Source of the DNA: an uncultured Fretibacterium sp. | GTDB taxonomy: Bacteria > Synergistota > Synergistia > Synergistales > Aminobacteriaceae | Length of the DNA stretch: 16,024 nt | Assembly (NCBI GenBank): GCA_937899395.1 | Contig: CALBPU010000168.1 | Span: forward strand, 1-16,024 | Reading direction: 5' to 3' | Shown here: piece by piece, positions 7,356 to 15,800 of the stretch | Layout: each line of letters starts with the position of its first letter | Numbering within the stretch: the first letter of the stretch is position 1 | Notes under the pieces: model-generated | Databases searched by the model: none | Seen by the model: the letters and a program-made list of their open reading frames with translations, nothing else | What the model was told of the DNA's origin: nothing | Program-made: the position numbers and the translations under genes

Positions 7356-9326
7356 ATGAAATTTTCAATGCGAAAAAAATTTTATGCTTTAATTTTTGTA
7401 TTTATGATTTTTACAGCCTCAACATCTTATGCGGCTCAAGATTTAAGGGATTTATTTTGGCGAAGGGCATGGCCGGAAATGGAGCTTCAATATAATTCAC
7501 TCAAGAAAAAAACTCTCACAGATCATTCTTTAATGGCTAATGCTTACAGATTTCAAAATAAATGGCAGCAGGCCGTCAACATTCTTGAACCTAACGCTAA
7601 AAATTTTCCTCAATCAATTAAGCCTTATGCGGACATGACGTTATTGTTAGGATATGAAAATCTTAAACAAACTCAAAAGGCTTTAGCTCTCTCTGAAAAT
7701 TTGTACAAAAACGCACCGTCGGATTTGAAATATTATGTAGCGTTTGCTCAATATCGTTTATATAATTCGGTAAACGATTCCAAAAACACTTTGAACTCAC
7801 TCAACAAAATGTTATCGAATGCCGGTACAGATGAAAGAAAAATTTACACGCTAACGAGATTAATTTCACAGCCGAATAATAATAAGCTCGTTGAAAATGC
7901 TTTGAGCCTGCTCGAACTTAACGCTGCTGACAAAGAAGCCGCCGCAGTTTTAGCACGTACAAAAAATTTAGGGAACAATGCAAAGGTCGCTTTAGGAGTT
8001 CACTATCATACAATCGGCGACAACAGCAAAGCCCTTAATTACCTCAACAACGCTACAGGAAGAAAGGCGATTTATTATAAGGCTTGGGCAAATTCAAGGC
8101 TGAAAAATAATGATGCTGCTTTGAATTTATGGGGCAATCTCGTTTTAAGCGGAAACTCTTATTCATCTTCAACCGTAACAAGAATTGCCAACTTAGCAAA
8201 AGATAAAGGAATGCACGATAAATGCGTCAATGTCCTCGAAAGAATTGCAAGAGAAAGACGCGGAAATGTTCAGGCAAGAGCTTTACAATCGCTGGTTAAT
8301 TTAATAGGAAAAAGCAATCCTCAACGAAGAGATATTTTAGAGGCTCAAATATTGAAGTCATTTCCAAGCACAAATTTTTCTTTTAACGTTTTATGGGCAA
8401 GAGCTTGGAGAAATTTAGACGCAGGTAACGCTGCTGAAGCCGTGAAATTATTTCGACAAACCGACGCTCCGGGCGTTACATTTTATAAACGTTCGAGAAT
8501 TTTATATTGGCTTGCTCATGCTCAGAAACTCGCAGGTCAAAATAACGAAGCTCAAAAAACTTTAGAACTGTTGCAACGAAAATATCCTTTAACAATTTAC
8601 GGACTTATTGTTAATCCTAATCCCAAAATCGTAAACGGCTCTAATCCTAACTTAACATTAAAACCTTCAGAGCTTGAAAACTGGGGCTTCATTAATAACG
8701 CTTATTTGAAACTTTCGAGGCCAAAAGCAAGCGCAAGGGAATTATACAGGGCTTTGATGTTGTCAAAATGGTTAGGGCTTGAGGAAAGTTATTCGGAGGC
8801 AAGAAGGCTTGAAAATTTAATGACCTCAAACGCAACTTTATATCGAAATGATTTAGAGGCGTTATATCCGAGACCTTACAAAAATTTTGTTGATTCTGCC
8901 TCAAAGACTTACGGAGTTGAGAGCAATTTTGTTTGGGCAATAATGAGACAGGAAAGCGCGTTCCAAGTTAGTGCAAAAAGCTGGGTCGGTGCAGCAGGGT
9001 TAATGCAGTTAATGCCGGCAACAGCTAAAGAAGAATCAAGACGTGCAGGACTTCCGAAATATGATCTCTATAACGCAAGCGATAACATTAAATTAGGTAC
9101 ATCTCATTTAGGCTGGCTCGGCAAAAATTTCTCTCGTCAGGAATATGTAATGGCAGCTTATAACGCAGGTTCGGGAAATGCTCGAAAATGGTTAAAGGCT
9201 GTCGGTGAACAAGCAGATCTTCCGCATTGGATTGAGGCCGTGAAATTTGAGGAAACTAACGGCTATGTTCAAAGAGTATCGGCTAATCTCAGAATTTACA
9301 GACTGCTCTATGATGTTAAACAATAA
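7356..9326 (+). CDS. slt: Soluble lytic murein transglycosylase (Slt-type, GH23)
   Basis: A 656-residue exported protein that should cleave the MurNAc-GlcNAc bond of peptidoglycan to 1,6-anhydro ends. Residues 1-26 form a signal peptide (basic MRKK, hydrophobic core, Ala-rich cleavage near SYA-A) with no lipobox cysteine. About 27-500 is an all-helical repeat region like the superhelix of E. coli Slt70. The catalytic SLT domain follows: RQESAF with the catalytic Glu at 533, then GAAGLMQLMPATA and AAYNAGSGNARKW. The AAGGAG SD is only 2 nt from the chosen ATG; an in-frame ATG at 7368 would sit 14 nt away, so the exact start is uncertain. It leads a four-gene cluster and overlaps tilS by 17 nt. 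Confidence 0.93.
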   Translation: MKFSMRKKFYALIFVFMIFTASTSYAAQDLRDLFWRRAWPEMELQYNSLKKKTLTDHSLMANAYRFQNKWQQAVNILEPNAKNFPQSIKPYADMTLLLGYENLKQTQKALALSENLYKNAPSDLKYYVAFAQYRLYNSVNDSKNTLNSLNKMLSNAGTDERKIYTLTRLISQPNNNKLVENALSLLELNAADKEAAAVLARTKNLGNNAKVALGVHYHTIGDNSKALNYLNNATGRKAIYYKAWANSRLKNNDAALNLWGNLVLSGNSYSSSTVTRIANLAKDKGMHDKCVNVLERIARERRGNVQARALQSLVNLIGKSNPQRRDILEAQILKSFPSTNFSFNVLWARAWRNLDAGNAAEAVKLFRQTDAPGVTFYKRSRILYWLAHAQKLAGQNNEAQKTLELLQRKYPLTIYGLIVNPNPKIVNGSNPNLTLKPSELENWGFINNAYLKLSRPKASARELYRALMLSKWLGLEESYSEARRLENLMTSNATLYRNDLEALYPRPYKNFVDSASKTYGVESNFVWAIMRQESAFQVSAKSWVGAAGLMQLMPATAKEESRRAGLPKYDLYNASDNIKLGTSHLGWLGKNFSRQEYVMAAYNAGSGNARKWLKAVGEQADLPHWIEAVKFEETNGYVQRVSANLRIYRLLYDVKQ

Positions 9327-10338
9327 AATTCCTTATAAATTCTCTGATTATGTCCTGAAAAAATACTTCATCGAAACAGGAGAGCGTCAAGGGTGGTTAA
9401 ACTCTGAAAACAAAATTGCCGTTGCTGCTGTATCGGGTGGCGGTGATTCGGTGGCTTTAATGTGGTTGTTGAGCAAATTTTATGGCGGCCATGTTAAAGC
9501 TGTCCATATTAATCACGGAATAAGGGGCGATGAAGCTGACGGTGATGAAAATTTCGTCAAAAATCTTGCTGCAAGTCTCAATGTTGAACTAATCAGCAAA
9601 AAAATTAACGTTCCTCTCGAAAAATTAAAAGGTGAATCAATCGAAACTGCTGCGAGAAGATTAAGGCTTGAAACAATTCTTGAACTTAACCAAAAATTTT
9701 TTCACTCACAAAATATTTTTCTCGGTCATAACAAAGATGATTTGGCCGAAACAGTTTTGTTCAATATTTTAAGAGGCACCGGGATTAGAGGCAGCGTAGG
9801 AATAACTGAATGGAGCGAAATTAAAGGAGTAAAATTTTACAGGCCGTTATTAGGATTGAGGCGGGAATTTTTGAGAGATATTTTAAGAGTTAGGGGCATC
9901 GCGTGGCGTGAAGACAGCACTAATTCAGATACAGAATATACAAGGAACTTCATAAGGCTGAAATTATTGCCCGAAATTGAACAAAATATTAACTCCTCCG
10001 CTATCGAACATCTTGCTGATTTCGGCGAAGATATGAGGGAAGTTAGGGAACGTGAAAATTTAATCAGTCTTGAACTCCTTAACAAATCCGCTGAAAATCA
10101 ATCACCTTTAACTCTCAACCGAAAAATTTTGAGGACATTTAACGACAATGAAATCTCTTTGGTAATTCGTGAGGTCGGAAGAAAATTAAATTTGAGGACT
10201 TTATCACGAGGACGTTGTAACGAACTTGTTAATTTAATCCGTAAACCTGAAAAATTTTTGTTTCAATGGTGCGGAAATATGAATGTTAAAAGCATTAAAG
10301 ATAAAATTATTTTTGAGGAACATATAAATGAAAACTAA
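9310..10338 (+). CDS. tilS: tRNA(Ile)-lysidine synthetase
   Basis: A 342-residue ATP-dependent ligase that attaches lysine to C34 of tRNA-Ile(CAU), switching it from AUG to AUA decoding. The PP-loop SGGGDS is at 42-47. VHINHGIRGDEADGDENFV and ETAARRLR follow, then GHNKDDLAETVLFNILRGTGIRG and the FYRPLL and WREDSTNSDTEYTRNFIR segments, all family signatures. The C-terminal substrate-binding part is short: the protein is about 90 residues smaller than the E. coli one. Two adjacent ATG codons (9310, 9313) lie within the end of slt with no clear SD, suggesting coupled translation. An open extension upstream to 9247 only shadows slt. Confidence 0.93.
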   Translation: MMLNNKIPYKFSDYVLKKYFIETGERQGWLNSENKIAVAAVSGGGDSVALMWLLSKFYGGHVKAVHINHGIRGDEADGDENFVKNLAASLNVELISKKINVPLEKLKGESIETAARRLRLETILELNQKFFHSQNIFLGHNKDDLAETVLFNILRGTGIRGSVGITEWSEIKGVKFYRPLLGLRREFLRDILRVRGIAWREDSTNSDTEYTRNFIRLKLLPEIEQNINSSAIEHLADFGEDMREVRERENLISLELLNKSAENQSPLTLNRKILRTFNDNEISLVIREVGRKLNLRTLSRGRCNELVNLIRKPEKFLFQWCGNMNVKSIKDKIIFEEHINEN

Positions 10339-12778
10339 CGAAATTATTGATGAACTAAGAAAATTAAAACATATTCTCGAATATAAATCAGAGGAAATAA
10401 AACAACAGGAATTATTAAAGCAACTCGACGCTCAAAGGGCTGACTGGGAGAGGCGATCGGCATTATTTGTACCGTTGAAAAACAAGCTCGAAAAAGGCGG
10501 CAAAACTTTAGAAGTTGGTGAAGATTACGAAGCTATTAAAGATTTAAGAGTGTTACGTGAAAAAAATAAAATTCGTCAGTCATCTTTAAGAGATGAAATG
10601 GCTACCGCAAGAACTAATCTTCATAACTCTGAAGAGGCTTTGAATTTAGCTGAAGGTGAATACAGGCTCAGATTAGCCGAACAAAGTAATTTACAGAATT
10701 TAATACAGAAGGTCAAGAGCCTTGATGAACAATTAGCCGATAGTCAAGAAAAAGTTATTCAAGTCCATAAAGAGCATGAAGAAGCAATCAGACAACATAA
10801 AGAATGCTCTGCTCGTGCTGATAACGAACAAATGGTTCTCGAAAAAATTGAATTGTCGTTGAAAGATGTGAGGAAATTTTTACAACTTCATTCTATTGAT
10901 GAAAAATTGCAGGTGAGTTTAGCAGGTATCCGAAAATGTTTCGGAATGTATGAAAAAGCTGAGGAGAAAAGAATCGCTCTCAAAAATTCATGGGCTAAAT
11001 CAATCGAACAAAGACAAAAAACTCAAAGTATATTAAATGACAGAACAGCTTTATTATCAGATGTTATAAATAGATTTTCTATCCTCGAAAAAAATTTTGT
11101 AAAAGCTAAAGCATTTTATGAGAGTACGTTAAAGGGCAAAAGCATTCCCGAATGGCGTGATATTTGCGATAAGAGCACTAAAAAATTAGCGGACATTGAA
11201 GAACTTTACAAAAAATTTCATGAGGTTGAAGCTCTTGAAAATCAGCTCAAAAATTTACAGGATATTAAATTACGGCTTCAACAGGAAACCAGAACGTTAA
11301 ATATCAGAGATGTTGAACAGTCGGGAAAAATTAATGAGCTTCAAGCCCAAGTTGAGAAACTCGAAAAAAGGTCTGCTCTCTTACAACGCATTCAAGACCT
11401 TGATGCAATACGTGAACTTTTACAGGATAATGTTCCTTGTCCTTTATGCGGTTCAATAACTCACCCTTATGTTTCAGGAGCCGCCATTCCGAACCCTGAA
11501 GAAGTTCATAAAAGTTTATTTGAAACTCAAAAGGCTCTTGATGAACTTAGAGATCAATTAACTACCCGACAAACAAGAGCAGGAAAAATTAACGATGAAA
11601 TTTCTTCTATCGGCCATGATGAAAATGAATTGAGGCAAAAAATTAACGCTCGAAAAGTTGATATATCGTCAAAAGTTTCATTATTGGGTTTGACCTTCGG
11701 TGCAGGGATTTCACCGTTTGAGGAACTCGACAGGGAGCGGCAAAAAACACGAGATATTTTACAGCTTGCACGTAATGCCGCCGATAGTGCCGAAGCTGCT
11801 GAAAAGGACATGAAAGCAGCTAATGATGAACTCGAAAAAATTCGTGAAACCAGAAGCGAAGTTACCCGTTATCATCAAGAGGCCTTATTTAATGTTCAAA
11901 ATTCTAAAACTGAAGAAGAACAAACTGAAAACGAAAATAAAACTCAAGTTGAAATAGTTAATAGTTTGAAGCGGGAATTAATTTCACAAATTACTCCTTT
12001 CGGTTATAAAAGCATTCCCGATAAAAACCCTGAAGAAATTATCAAAGCTCTTGAAAAACGTATGAACGATTGGCAAGAAAATTCAAAACGATCAACGGAA
12101 CTTGAACACGAACTATCAACAGCTAATATAAAAATGACGACCTTGAAGAAAAATAGAGATTCTTTGAAGGCAAAACAGGACGATTTATCAAACAAAGCCA
12201 GAGCATTTGAAGCTGAAAGAGACTCTATAAAACAGCAGAGAATTATTCTTTTTGCGTCTAAAAATCCTGATGATGAAATTTCAAGAATGAATAAAAATGT
12301 TGAAGAATTGAAAGTTAAACTGAATGAACGCAGGGAGCAGAAAAAAGAATTTGCCGCTAAACTCGATAAAATTTTAACCCAACTTCATGAAGTTGAAACG
12401 GAAATGGCAACAGGGCGTGAAAATTTGCAGAAACATGAAATTAATTTTGGTAAAAAATTATTGACATTAGGTTTCAGGAACGAGGACGATTACGCAGCGG
12501 CATGTCTTACTAACGATGAACGAAGGGATTTGCAGAACAGGTTGCGAGAATTAACTCGTGAGGATTTGGAATTAAAATCGGAGCGTGAAAATGTTCGTGC
12601 GAAAATTTTGGAGCTTCAATCGCATTCGGATAAACTTTCAAACAATGATCTTGTAACAAAATTAACAGAGTTGAAAAATTCTGTTTCAGATGAAGAACTT
12701 AAAAACGAAAATATTAATGCTTTAATTCAAACGATGAAGAAATTAATATTGAATTGTGGTTTACCGGAGGTTTTTTAG
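10328..12778 (+). CDS. SbcC/Rad50-like coiled-coil protein with zinc hook, lacking ATPase lobes
   Basis: An 816-residue, very charged protein, almost entirely coiled coil. At residues 369-376 stands VPCPLCGS, with Cys371 and Cys374, followed by ITHPYV; this matches the zinc hook of bacterial SbcC. Flanking segments also look like SbcC arms: LFVPLKNKLEKGGKTLEVGEDYEAIKDLR (about 47-75), KGKSIPEWRDICDK before the hook, and LLTLGFRNEDDYAAACL near 705. What is missing is striking: no Walker A at the N-terminus and no signature motif, Walker B or D-loop at the C-terminus. A TAA directly precedes the ATG in frame, and acetyltransferase coding begins 2 nt after the stop, so neighbouring DNA cannot supply the lobes. 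SD GAGGAA; 11-nt overlap with tilS. It could be a structural protein, an SbcCD partner, or a degraded SbcC whose frame survives. Confidence 0.75.
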   Translation: MKTNEIIDELRKLKHILEYKSEEIKQQELLKQLDAQRADWERRSALFVPLKNKLEKGGKTLEVGEDYEAIKDLRVLREKNKIRQSSLRDEMATARTNLHNSEEALNLAEGEYRLRLAEQSNLQNLIQKVKSLDEQLADSQEKVIQVHKEHEEAIRQHKECSARADNEQMVLEKIELSLKDVRKFLQLHSIDEKLQVSLAGIRKCFGMYEKAEEKRIALKNSWAKSIEQRQKTQSILNDRTALLSDVINRFSILEKNFVKAKAFYESTLKGKSIPEWRDICDKSTKKLADIEELYKKFHEVEALENQLKNLQDIKLRLQQETRTLNIRDVEQSGKINELQAQVEKLEKRSALLQRIQDLDAIRELLQDNVPCPLCGSITHPYVSGAAIPNPEEVHKSLFETQKALDELRDQLTTRQTRAGKINDEISSIGHDENELRQKINARKVDISSKVSLLGLTFGAGISPFEELDRERQKTRDILQLARNAADSAEAAEKDMKAANDELEKIRETRSEVTRYHQEALFNVQNSKTEEEQTENENKTQVEIVNSLKRELISQITPFGYKSIPDKNPEEIIKALEKRMNDWQENSKRSTELEHELSTANIKMTTLKKNRDSLKAKQDDLSNKARAFEAERDSIKQQRIILFASKNPDDEISRMNKNVEELKVKLNERREQKKEFAAKLDKILTQLHEVETEMATGRENLQKHEINFGKKLLTLGFRNEDDYAAACLTNDERRDLQNRLRELTREDLELKSERENVRAKILELQSHSDKLSNNDLVTKLTELKNSVSDEELKNENINALIQTMKKLILNCGLPEVF

Positions 12779-12780
12779 CG

Positions 12781-13521
12781 ATGAATATTGTGTGGGAGAA
12801 TCTGAAATTTTTTGTTACCTGCTTGAAGAATTTACCTGTGAGCAAAAATTTAATCCTTGAAAATAATAAGGGATTTTGTGTTTCAACGGGCTGTGATTTT
12901 GAGAGCTGGGTATTTTATCCTGAGAAAATAAACAGCTATGAAGTTGTTGAAGATGTCATAAAGTTTTTTCAGGATAACAAAATTTCGTTTGTATGGCCTT
13001 TGTATGATGACGGAGAAAAATTTTTGGAAAGAGCAGGGCTTATTTACGCAGGGGATTTAACGGCGATGAGTTTTGAACCTGGTAAAAATTCATATAACGG
13101 CCATGATGAAAAAATCCTGATTAAACGATGTAATGACCATAAAATTTTTGCACAAACAGTTTGGCAGGGTTTTAACGGAGAAATCAATGAAATTCCCGAA
13201 AAATATTTTGCATTCATAGAGGCATTAAACAATTACACAAAAAATTTTTCGCTGTATATTGCCGAATATGAAAATCAAAACGTAGGGACATTTTTAATTA
13301 CTCACGGTGAAAATTTGACTGGAGTATATTATTTTGCGACGCTACCGAAATTTCGCCGTAAAGGAGTAGCAAGAGCAATGATGAAAAAAATCTGCGAGCT
13401 TTCAATCGGCAAAAAAATTGTGTTACAGGCGACTCCTTCAGGCTTGAATTTCTACAAAAATTTCGGTTTTGAAAAGTTGTTCAATATTCCTGTTTATTCA
13501 AATGAAACAGACGTGTTTTAA
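12781..13521 (+). CDS. GNAT-family N-acetyltransferase
   Basis: A 246-residue cytoplasmic protein whose C-terminal half (about 150-246) is a GNAT fold. A strand IAEYENQNVGTFLIT leads to VYYFATLPKFRRKGVARAMM at about 181-200, the acetyl-CoA pyrophosphate-binding motif A. The closing segment PSGLNFYKNFGFEKLF is the typical GNAT motif B. The N-terminal half (about 1-140) is not recognised; it may be a degenerate GNAT-like domain. Substrate cannot be told from sequence. The ATG at 12781 has a GGAGG SD at 12766-12770; an in-frame ATG at 12754 has no comparable site. It lies 2 nt after the coiled-coil gene and is the last of the cluster. Confidence 0.85.
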   Translation: MNIVWENLKFFVTCLKNLPVSKNLILENNKGFCVSTGCDFESWVFYPEKINSYEVVEDVIKFFQDNKISFVWPLYDDGEKFLERAGLIYAGDLTAMSFEPGKNSYNGHDEKILIKRCNDHKIFAQTVWQGFNGEINEIPEKYFAFIEALNNYTKNFSLYIAEYENQNVGTFLITHGENLTGVYYFATLPKFRRKGVARAMMKKICELSIGKKIVLQATPSGLNFYKNFGFEKLFNIPVYSNETDVF

Positions 13522-13578
13522 TAATAATAGAGTTATTTTGAACTGAGAGTTTTGTATTTTGATTCTTTTTTTCCAAGC

Positions 13579-13602
13579 CTTGAAAAATTTTTCAGTAATT
13601 TT
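13579..13602 (+). terminator. Weak candidate terminator after the GNAT gene
   Basis: Around the 14-bp perfect palindrome TGAAAAATTTTTCA (13581-13594) an RNA stem of about five pairs with a 4-nt loop can form. A T-rich run follows at 13597-13604. It is in the right place to end the slt cluster before the gltX promoter. The stem is short and nearly all A-U, so termination efficiency is doubtful. As DNA the palindrome could instead be a protein-binding site upstream of gltX. Confidence 0.3.
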
Positions 13603-13632
13603 TTGGAGCCTTTCTACTTTGTGTGCTATCAT
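13603..13632 (+). promoter_or_regulatory. gltX promoter
   Basis: A -35 TTGGAG (13603-13608), an 18-nt spacer, and an extended -10, TGC plus TATCAT (13627-13632), give expected initiation near 13640. That leaves a leader of about 30 nt with an AGGAGG SD at 13655-13660. The layout is the same as at the rpsL and xthA promoters. No T-box-like leader fits in this short space. Confidence 0.6.
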
Positions 13633-13669
13633 GCAATCATATTGATAATTAATTAGGAGGAAAAAAATT

Positions 13670-14998
13670 TTGAAAGATGTACGAGTAAGATTTGCCCCAA
13701 GTCCTACGGGAGCGTTACATATCGGCGGCGGTCATACGGCATTGTTTAATTGGTTATGGGCAAGACATTGCGGAGGAAAATTTATCCTGCGAATCGAAGA
13801 CACTGATTTAGTCCGTTCAACAAAAGAATATGAAGAGACAATTATGTCCGGCATGAAATGGTTAGGGCTTGAATGGGACGAAGGCTCTGACATCGGAGGA
13901 AATTATGGCCCTTACAGACAGTCGGAACGCCTTGAAATTTATCGTGATTACGCTGAAAAATTAGTAAAAGACGGTAAAGCATACAGAGACGGAGAAGCAA
14001 TAATTTTCAAAGTTGAACCCGGGCAGGATATTTCATTCAAAGATATTGTTTACGGACAAATTGACGTAATGAGCGACGGCCTCAAGGAAAAAGATTCCGA
14101 CAAACTCAAGGACATAGTTATAATTAAATCTGACGGAATGCCGACATATAATTATGCTGTTGTTATTGACGATTATTTGATGAAAATTTCTCATGTAATA
14201 CGCGGAGAAGATCATATCTCAAACACTCCCAAGCAAATTTTAATTTACCGTGCTTTAGGCTGGGAAGTTCCTGAATTTGCTCATCTTCCTATGATTTTAG
14301 GCAGGGACAAGAAAAAATTAAGCAAGCGTCATGGAGCAACAAGCATTTATGAATATCGTGATATGGGTTATATGCCTGACTCAATGTTTAACTTTTTAGC
14401 GTTGTTAGGTTGGTCGGCAGGAGATGACAAAGAAATTTTTGACCGTCTTGAAGCTGCAAAACTCTTTGAGCTTTCAAGAGTTACTAAAAAAGCAGCTGTC
14501 TTTGATTTCGACAAACTTAATCATATTAATCAGGAACATTTGAAGAGGCTTGACCCTATGGTGAGGCTTTCAATGATAAAACCGTTCTGGATTGAAGCTG
14601 GCTTGCCCGTTGATGAACATGACGATAAATATTACGCTGATGCTTTAACGTTAATGGGAGGACGAGGACAGACTGCAAAAGAGATGGCGGAATTTGCGGA
14701 TTACTTTGTATCATTTGAGCCTGTTAAAAAACGTTGGACACCTGAAAATTTAGACACTGAAAAATTGAAGGAATTTTTTGCGGCTATTTTTGCAAGTCCT
14801 GAATGGAAAGCTGAAAAGCTCGAAGAAATTGCGAGGGATTTTGTAGGCTCACGTGAAGGCGCAAAGATGAAAGATTACGCAATGCCTTTGAGATTTGCAT
14901 TAACAGGAATGAAAGTAAGTCCGGGAATTTTTGAAGTTGCCGAACTTTTAGGAAAAGAAGAATGTGAGAGGAGAGTAAAATTTTACGGGCTTTTATAA
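13670..14998 (+). CDS. gltX: Glutamate--tRNA ligase, short form without the zinc insertion
   Basis: A 442-residue class I synthetase charging tRNA with glutamate in the cytoplasm. RFAPSPTGALHIGG at about 7-20 holds the HIGH-type motif, and FILRIEDTD follows. SHVIRGEDHISNTPKQ lies in the catalytic core, and KKLSKRHGA is the KMSKS-type motif. The C-terminal part is the helical anticodon-binding domain, ending with LRFALTGMKVSPGIFEVAELLGKEE. After KLVKDGKAYR the sequence goes straight to DGEAIIFKV, skipping the CYC...CRH zinc segment found in E. coli GluRS; this largely explains the shortness. The start is TTG with an AGGAGG SD 9 nt upstream; no ATG fits. Its 3' end overlaps xthA by 16 nt, tail to tail. 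Confidence 0.95.
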   Translation: MKDVRVRFAPSPTGALHIGGGHTALFNWLWARHCGGKFILRIEDTDLVRSTKEYEETIMSGMKWLGLEWDEGSDIGGNYGPYRQSERLEIYRDYAEKLVKDGKAYRDGEAIIFKVEPGQDISFKDIVYGQIDVMSDGLKEKDSDKLKDIVIIKSDGMPTYNYAVVIDDYLMKISHVIRGEDHISNTPKQILIYRALGWEVPEFAHLPMILGRDKKKLSKRHGATSIYEYRDMGYMPDSMFNFLALLGWSAGDDKEIFDRLEAAKLFELSRVTKKAAVFDFDKLNHINQEHLKRLDPMVRLSMIKPFWIEAGLPVDEHDDKYYADALTLMGGRGQTAKEMAEFADYFVSFEPVKKRWTPENLDTEKLKEFFAAIFASPEWKAEKLEEIARDFVGSREGAKMKDYAMPLRFALTGMKVSPGIFEVAELLGKEECERRVKFYGLL

Positions 14999-15765
14999 AT
15001 GAATTTTGCGATTAAAGGCACATGATCCGAAGGTCTTTCCCATTCTCTGGGTCTTATATCAGGAGAACAGCTCAAAGCTAATTTTGAAAGTTTTTCGGAA
15101 GCGAGCATTAAATCAATTCGCCAGCCTATATTACGTTTAACAGCATCTTTAACTCTATAATCAAAGAATGTATAAACGCCTGAATTTTTGTTAAAGAGTC
15201 TCAAAATATCAATGAGGCTCTTTTTTGTGTCATTAAAAATTTCACGTATTTCGTCGCAAAAACACACATGAGATTTTTTAGTTTCAGGGTGAGTAACATC
15301 AATTTCAGTCGGAGCTACGTTCAAATCACCAAGCCATAAAAATAAATTATTATTTTCACGTTCAACAATATTTTTTACACGGGCGAAAAATTTTTTCTTT
15401 ATTTCAAAGTCCGCATGTTCAATATCTTTTCCTTGAGGAACATAAGTGTTTAAGATTATCAAATTTTTATATTGAAGTGTTAAAACTCTTGTATCAAAAT
15501 TTTGTTCAGAGCCGTCATTAAATCCGAAAGAAACATTAACATCACTAAAATTTTTTTTCACTAAAACAGCGACACCGTTATAACTTTTTTCACCGTTATA
15601 AAAACATTCGTAACCTGAATTATTAAAAGTTTCAACAGGGAAAAATTCATTTTGAGTTTTAGTTTCCTGCATAAAAAGTAAATCAGGATTAACATCATTG
15701 AGCCATTTTTCAAGAATAGGCAAGCGTGCTCGAACCGAATTAACATTAAAAGTTGCGATTAACAT
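14983..15765 (-). CDS. xthA: Exonuclease III / AP endonuclease
   Basis: A 260-residue Mg-dependent DNA repair enzyme of the EEP superfamily. It cuts at abasic sites and trims 3' ends in base excision repair. Catalytic positions line up with E. coli ExoIII: Asn7 in FNVNSVRAR, Glu34 in QETK, YNGVAVLVK, TYVPQG (Tyr108), Asp147 and Asn149 in WLGDLNVAP, and Asp247-His248 in PSDHVPL. Length is near the family norm. The ATG at 15763-15765 has an AGGAG SD about 8 nt upstream and its own promoter. It is convergent with gltX and divergent from the gene at the right edge. Confidence 0.95.
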   Translation of the reverse strand: MLIATFNVNSVRARLPILEKWLNDVNPDLLFMQETKTQNEFFPVETFNNSGYECFYNGEKSYNGVAVLVKKNFSDVNVSFGFNDGSEQNFDTRVLTLQYKNLIILNTYVPQGKDIEHADFEIKKKFFARVKNIVERENNNLFLWLGDLNVAPTEIDVTHPETKKSHVCFCDEIREIFNDTKKSLIDILRLFNKNSGVYTFFDYRVKDAVKRNIGWRIDLMLASEKLSKLALSCSPDIRPREWERPSDHVPLIAKFIYKSP

Positions 15766-15800
15766 AAAAATTTCTCCTTTTCATAAAAGTATTTACAAAT

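Noticed and set aside
9247..9309. Upstream extension of tilS to an ATG at 9247
   Set aside because: The extra 21 residues lie wholly within the slt C-terminal coding region and do not resemble a TilS N-terminus; the ATG pair at 9310/9313 fits the family length before the PP-loop.
12754..12780. Earlier ATG for the acetyltransferase at 12754
   Set aside because: It lies inside the end of the coiled-coil gene without a good SD, while the ATG at 12781 has GGAGG at a suitable distance.
13522..13669. Possible T-box leader for gltX
   Set aside because: The gltX promoter leaves only about 30 nt of leader and no T-box sequence is present.
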